NCBI GenBank assembly: GCA_009780915.1
Contig: WQZD01000031.1
Location: forward strand, 1 to 32,455
Length of the DNA stretch: 32,455 nt
Origin: Propionibacteriaceae bacterium
GTDB lineage: Bacteria; Actinomycetota; Actinomycetes; Propionibacteriales; Propionibacteriaceae
Reading direction: 5' to 3'
Part shown: in pieces, positions 29,332 to 32,455 of the stretch
Numbering within the stretch: position 1 is the first letter of the stretch
Layout: each line of letters begins with the position of its first letter
Translations under genes and position numbers: made by a program
Notes under the pieces: generated by a model
Told to the model about the DNA's origin: nothing
What the model saw: the letters and a program-made list of their open reading frames with translations, nothing else
The model's database searches: none

Positions 29332-30072
29332 TCACAGGTGCGCGCGCACGGCCTCGATGAGCGAGTCGGCCACGGGGAAGCCGGAGGCCACCAGACGCTC
29401 GCGGGAGGTGTCCCCTGTGGGCACCAAGACGACGGCCACCCCTGCTTCACCCGCTTCGCGCCCGTCATCGGCCATGTCGCCGATCATGAGGGCCTCGGAC
29501 GCGCCGATCCCCAGGTCCGCCAACTGCGTGGCCACCTCGATCGCTTTGGAGGGACGTGCGCCCACCCAGTCCCCGTGAGAGCCGCTGATGTGGGTGAACC
29601 TGTCCGCGATCCCCAGCGCCGCGACGTGGTCGCGAAGCTCGGATTGCAGATGCAAGGAGACGATGGACTGGGTCGCGCCATGGGAGGCGGCCGCGTCCAG
29701 GGCGATCATGGCCATCGGGTTGAGACGCACGTCGGGCAGCCCTGACACGTAGGTCTCCAGCCACACATCCTCCACCACCTGCCACTGGTCCGGCGTCAAG
29801 GGAGCGTGGACGAGGGCCTCGTACACATCGGAGATGGGACGGGTGGCGATCTGGCGCCAGCGGTCCACCGTCAGTGTCATGGGGTGGCCGATGGCGGCCA
29901 GCGAGGCCATGGCGGCCCTCACCGTCAGCCCTGTGTCGTCGAGCAAGGTCCCGTTCCAGTCCCAGACGATGTGGCGAAGCGGTGGTGTGCCGTACTCCGT
30001 CCCCCTGGCGCCGGGGCTCGGGTTCCGCGTGGGAACCAGCGGGGACGTGACGCGACTCGACGATGTGGCCAT
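29332..30072 (-). CDS. HAD-superfamily hydrolase (phosphoglycolate-phosphatase-like)
   Basis: The 246-residue protein starts at the ATG at 30072, 4 nt after GGAG; further upstream Met codons lack signals. Motif I is VWDWNGTLLDD: the nucleophile Asp38 is present, but the second acid (Asp+2) is Asn40. A cap region (about 55-130) follows, then motif II (IVSLHLQ, Ser), motif III Lys in ARPSKAIEVA and motif IV MIGDMADDGREA with its acidic pair. Such enzymes dephosphorylate small phosphometabolites in the cytoplasm. The DWNGT variant is familiar in actinobacterial members, so I do not regard it as inactivating. The first 30 residues are a Ser/Thr/Pro-rich extension. Confidence 0.88.
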   Translation of the reverse strand: MATSSSRVTSPLVPTRNPSPGARGTEYGTPPLRHIVWDWNGTLLDDTGLTVRAAMASLAAIGHPMTLTVDRWRQIATRPISDVYEALVHAPLTPDQWQVVEDVWLETYVSGLPDVRLNPMAMIALDAAASHGATQSIVSLHLQSELRDHVAALGIADRFTHISGSHGDWVGARPSKAIEVATQLADLGIGASEALMIGDMADDGREAGEAGVAVVLVPTGDTSRERLVASGFPVADSLIEAVRAHL

Positions 30073-30208
30073 GAGACTCCTGTCAGACAGTGACCTCATC
30101 TTAGTGCTCCACCCTGTACAGTCATGGCATGTGTCGTCCAGCACGGGACGCCATCGATCCACCGGGGTCCAAGAGCCCACGGGCGGACCGATCCCTCATC
30201 GCGGGCAT

Positions 30209-30252
30209 TCGACAACGACTCCCCCGATTCCTTTAGAATAAAGCCTTATACT
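30209..30252 (+). promoter_or_regulatory. Promoter region of the MFS transporter gene
   Basis: TCGACA (30209-30214) and TAGAAT (30234-30239) are 19 nt apart, slightly long for a promoter. A second -10-like TATACT (30247-30252) lies only 11 nt before the ATG and, if used, would give an almost leaderless mRNA. Confidence 0.4.
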
Positions 30253-30263
30253 AGTGAAAGATC

Positions 30264-31757
30264 ATGGCCATGAATCACGCTGAACGCCTGGACCGTCTGC
30301 CCTTCACCCGGCTCCACACCAAGCTCTTGCTCGGCTCTGGCGTCGGCTGGGCCCTGGACGCCATGGACGTCGGCCTGATCTCTTTCATCATCGCCCAGCT
30401 GGGCGTCGTCTGGCACATCAGCCCCACCACGGCCGGGTGGATCGCCTCGGCGGGCTTCATCGGCATGGCGCTGGGAGCGTCCCTGGGAGGTCTGCTCGCC
30501 GACAAGGTGGGACGCCGCCAAGTCTTCGCCCTGACCCTGCTGGTGTACGGGATCGCGACCGGCGCGTCGGCGCTGTCCATGTCCGTGGCCGTCCTGATCG
30601 CCCTGCGCGTGGTGGTCGGCCTGGGCCTCGGGGCCGAACTGCCCGTCGCCTCGACCCTCGTCTCCGAGTTCGCTCCCGCACGCATCCGCGGGCGCGTGAT
30701 CGTGGTCCTGGAGGCCTTCTGGGCCATCGGGTGGACCTTGTCCGCGCTGATCGGGTACTTCGTCGTCCCCCTGGAGAACGCCGGATGGCGCTGGGCCCTC
30801 GCCCTGGGCGCGATCCCCGCCGTGTACGCCATCGTGATCCGATCCGGCTTGCCCGAGTCCGTGCGATTCCTCGTCCGCAAGGGCCGCTTCGCCCAAGCCG
30901 AGAAGATCGTGACTGATTTCGAGCGCGCCGCCCACCTCCCGACGCCGGAGTCCCCTCGTGTCGCCGATATGGCTGCGGGTGATCTGGCTGCGGGTGATCT
31001 GGCTGCGGGTGATCTGGCTGCGGGTGATCTGGCTGCTGGCGATCTGACCGTCGGTGATCTGACCGGCGGTGATCTGACCGGCGCGGCTCTGGCCGATGAG
31101 ACAGCCTCCACGCAGATGTCGGCCGTCTCTCCGGCGGATCCCGTGGCCGAGACGTCTGAGGAGGCGCCGGCCCGTACCTCTGCCCTGTGGGCGCCCGCCT
31201 TGCGGCGACGTTCCGTCCTGATCGCCCTGGTCTGGTTCTGTGTGAACTTCTCCTACTACGGCGCCTTCATCTGGCTGCCGTCCCTCCTTGTCAAGGAGGG
31301 GATCACGATCACCAAGTCCTTCCAGTACACCCTCCTGATCACCCTCGCCCAACTGCCCGGCTACGCCGCCGCCGCCGTCACCATCGAGAAATGGGGACGG
31401 CGCCCCACCCTGGGAGTGTTCCTCGCCGGCTCGGCGATCGCCGCGGGGCTGTTCTCCCTCGTCCACGCCCCCTGGGCGATCATCGCCGCGGGGATGGTGC
31501 TGTCCTTCTTCAACCTCGGCGCGTGGGGCGCCCTGTACGCGTCCACCCCCGAACTCTTCCCGACCCACCTGCGCGGGACCGGTGCCGGCTGGGCCGCCGG
31601 TTTCGGACGCATCGCCTCGTTCATCGCCCCCCTCGTCGTCCCCCTGCTCCTGGTGTACGGCCGTGAGACGATCTTCATCATCTTCGGCGTCTCCTTCCTC
31701 CTCGCCTGTATCCTCAGCCTGCTCCTGCCCGAGTTGAAGGGGACCAGCCTGAAGTAA
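30264..31757 (+). CDS. MFS transporter, NiaP/sugar-porter-like, with pentapeptide-repeat loop
   Basis: The 497-residue membrane protein has the 12-helix major-facilitator layout. The loop-2 motif GGLLADKVGRRQ and its counterpart EKWGRRPTLG in the second half are clear, as is the first helix with ALDAMDVGLISFIIAQL, which resembles the niacin/NiaP and aromatic-acid transporter group; the substrate is not proven. The central cytoplasmic loop (about 225-310) is enlarged and holds eight five-residue repeats (Gly-Asp-Leu-Ala-Ala type), which resemble pentapeptide repeats. The start is the ATG at 30264 (second Met at 30270), with a weak GAAAG ribosome-binding site. It is a single-gene unit. Confidence 0.85.
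   Translation: MAMNHAERLDRLPFTRLHTKLLLGSGVGWALDAMDVGLISFIIAQLGVVWHISPTTAGWIASAGFIGMALGASLGGLLADKVGRRQVFALTLLVYGIATGASALSMSVAVLIALRVVVGLGLGAELPVASTLVSEFAPARIRGRVIVVLEAFWAIGWTLSALIGYFVVPLENAGWRWALALGAIPAVYAIVIRSGLPESVRFLVRKGRFAQAEKIVTDFERAAHLPTPESPRVADMAAGDLAAGDLAAGDLAAGDLAAGDLTVGDLTGGDLTGAALADETASTQMSAVSPADPVAETSEEAPARTSALWAPALRRRSVLIALVWFCVNFSYYGAFIWLPSLLVKEGITITKSFQYTLLITLAQLPGYAAAAVTIEKWGRRPTLGVFLAGSAIAAGLFSLVHAPWAIIAAGMVLSFFNLGAWGALYASTPELFPTHLRGTGAGWAAGFGRIASFIAPLVVPLLLVYGRETIFIIFGVSFLLACILSLLLPELKGTSLK
30971..31090 (+). repeat. 15-bp in-frame tandem repeat (8 units) in the transporter gene
   Basis: Four identical copies of GGCTGCGGGTGATCT (30971-31030) are followed by four diverged units. 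Each encodes five residues, mostly Ala-Ala-Gly-Asp-Leu. Because 15 is a multiple of 3, copy number can change without breaking the frame. Confidence 0.95.
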
Positions 31758-31989
31758 GGGGTGGCGACCTGTTCGGCTGCCACTCAGGTCGCTCAGCCCT
31801 GAAGCCCGATGTGATGGGGACCGACAACCAGGCGTGGTCCCGTGGGTCTACTCTCCCCCGACGACTCATACGGTGGGGACCGCACGGGGCCCTGCGAGCT
31901 CTGATCCCCGACGTGGGGCCACGACAGGCACTATGACCCTTTTCGCGTCATACGCCCCCGACTCCCCGGACGTCGCCCCGGGTACGGTA

Positions 31990-32031
31990 CCTCTCTCCGC
32001 GTGCCTCTCTCCGCGTGCCTCTCTCCGCACA
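31990..32031 (+). repeat. 14-bp tandem repeat, three units
   Basis: CCTCTCTCCGCGTG occurs at 31990 and 32004, and a third copy at 32018 departs only in its last three bases. It is not in a gene. Confidence 0.9.
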
Positions 32032-32259
32032 TCCGTACGGCAACGAATGGCAACCCATCCGAACCTGACAGGCTCCTCACTCATTTCCCGGATTGGATGA
32101 ACTTTCCCCCTCAAAAGATCAGGATCAGGCCTGCAACTTCAGCCATCTCTGATGATCCCCCTGCCGGGCCCTCGGTTTGGCTGGACTTCCGGGTTGGGGC
32201 GCCAGCCATCACCACGGGGGCACGAACTGTGCAAAAACCGTGCACACACCGTCAAAAAC

Positions 32260-32302
32260 CACGGTTCGCGCCCCCACGAAAATCCGGGGGGCGCGAACCG
32301 TG
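32260..32302. terminator. Long intergenic inverted repeat, possible minus-strand terminator
   Basis: CACGGTTCGCGCCCCC (32260-32275) pairs perfectly over 16 bp with 32287-32302, leaving an 11-nt loop. Read on the minus strand the stem is followed by GTTTTTGA, a terminator-like tail, though no minus-strand gene precedes it in the window. Related fragments (GCACGAACTGTGC at 32220-32232, CAGTTCGCGCC at 32323-32333) flank it. Confidence 0.55.
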
Positions 32303-32333
32303 CATTTCCCCATGAAAAAGAACAGTTCGCGCC

Positions 32334-32455
32334 TGTCGACGACGGTCGAATAGTGAGCCAGTGGCGACGGTCGAAAAGTGAGCCACCTGACCATGATTGG
32401 ATAGGTGATCACAGTGGATGATTGGGCGCAGATCAGGTATCTGGCGCGGAGTGAG
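32334..32455 (+). mobile_element. Left end of an IS21-family element, continuing beyond the window
   Basis: Two 20-bp direct repeats (32341-32360 and 32366-32385) differ at one base and share GACGGTCGAA and AGTGAGCCA, spaced 25 bp apart. Multiple terminal repeats of this kind, with the TGTCGAC start at 32334, are typical of IS21-family ends. An istA-like reading frame begins 20 bp later. The far end and the istB gene are not visible. Confidence 0.65.
32405..32455 (+). CDS. IstA-like transposase, N-terminal fragment cut by window edge
   Basis: Only the first 14-17 codons are visible. From the GTG at 32414 they read VDDWAQIRYLARSE, matching the N-terminal start of IS21-family IstA transposases (Asp-Trp-Ala-x-Ile-Arg-x-Leu ... 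Ser-Glu), which continues into a helix-turn-helix in family members. A GTG at 32405 in the same frame is an alternative start. IstA is the DDE transposase, usually followed by the ATPase gene istB. The identification rests on this short match and on the adjacent element-end repeats. Confidence 0.65.
   Translation, partial: MITVDDWAQIRYLARSE

Larger units (their letters stand above)
31758..32333. other. Gene-free region with short repeats and hairpins
   Basis: No reading frame here has a ribosome-binding site, family motif or consistent codon pattern. A GCGACCTG / CAGGTCGC hairpin (31764-31792) 7 nt after the transporter stop may terminate that gene, although it lacks a T-tract. The rest holds 14-bp tandem repeats (31990-32031) and a cluster of GTTCGCGC/GCGCGAAC inverted repeats (about 32220-32330). 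This is accessory-looking sequence next to a mobile element. Confidence 0.6.

Noticed and set aside
30246-31568. Minus-strand 440-codon frame with ITRSQ repeats
   Set aside because: Antisense of the MFS transporter; the repeats are the reverse of the 15-bp VNTR.
31990-32031. CRISPR-like array
   Set aside because: The 14-bp units are directly adjacent with no spacers, and no cas genes are present. No CRISPR array was seen elsewhere.

Overview
The window is chromosomal DNA from a high-GC Gram-positive bacterium (Actinomycetota). The evidence is the actinobacterial order tRNA-Trp, secE, nusG, rplK, rplA ... rplJ, rplL ... rpoB, rpoC, the RpoB/RpoC sequence type (including a TTG start with its Shine-Dalgarno in the position seen in mycobacterial rpoB), the acidic NusG and SecE extensions, and G+C of about 60-65% in the core genes. 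A Propionibacteriaceae-like or related host is a guess; genus cannot be read from the sequence.

Layout. Positions 1-4914 (minus) hold most of a very large secreted or anchored surface protein. It has a signal/anchor segment, a unique N-terminal ectodomain, and then DUF11-type repeats encoded by 441-bp tandem units that run off the left edge. Positions 5197-20170 (minus) hold the transcription/translation block: tRNA-Trp, secE, nusG, rplK, rplA, then rplJ, rplL, then rpoB, rpoC. Two insertions interrupt it. One is a PrsW-type membrane protease gene between rplA and rplJ. The other is a lower-GC plus-strand cassette between rplL and rpoB, encoding a secreted protein and a small three-helix membrane protein. 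The secreted-protein reading frame is broken at a seven-G tract inside its signal-peptide codons, which could be a phase-variation switch. Positions 20208-26978 (plus) are a compact trp operon: trpE, trpG, trpD, one gene fusing trpC, trpF and trpB, and trpA. It is transcribed divergently from tRNA-Trp.

The right third is mostly single genes: a META-domain secreted protein (minus), a ThuA-like protein, a nitroreductase, rpsT with a clear promoter and terminator, a HAD hydrolase (minus), and an MFS transporter of NiaP-like type with a pentapeptide-repeat VNTR in its central loop. About 650 bp without a gene follow, rich in short repeats and one long hairpin. The window ends in the first codons of an IS21-family istA-like transposase, preceded by element-end repeats.

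How the parts work together. The minus-strand block makes RNA polymerase, ribosomal proteins, an elongation factor and a translocon subunit. Its rpoB, rplJ and tRNA-Trp/secE promoters share the -10 hexamer TACACT, and rplJ has a leader with a terminator-like hairpin, consistent with attenuation. The trp operon contains all the enzymatic domains from chorismate to tryptophan. Overlapping or closely spaced starts couple most of its genes, except for a 142-bp gap before trpD that may hold an internal promoter. The findings most worth testing are the TrpC-TrpF-TrpB triple fusion, the poly-G-interrupted secreted protein with its partner, and the 147-residue-repeat surface protein.
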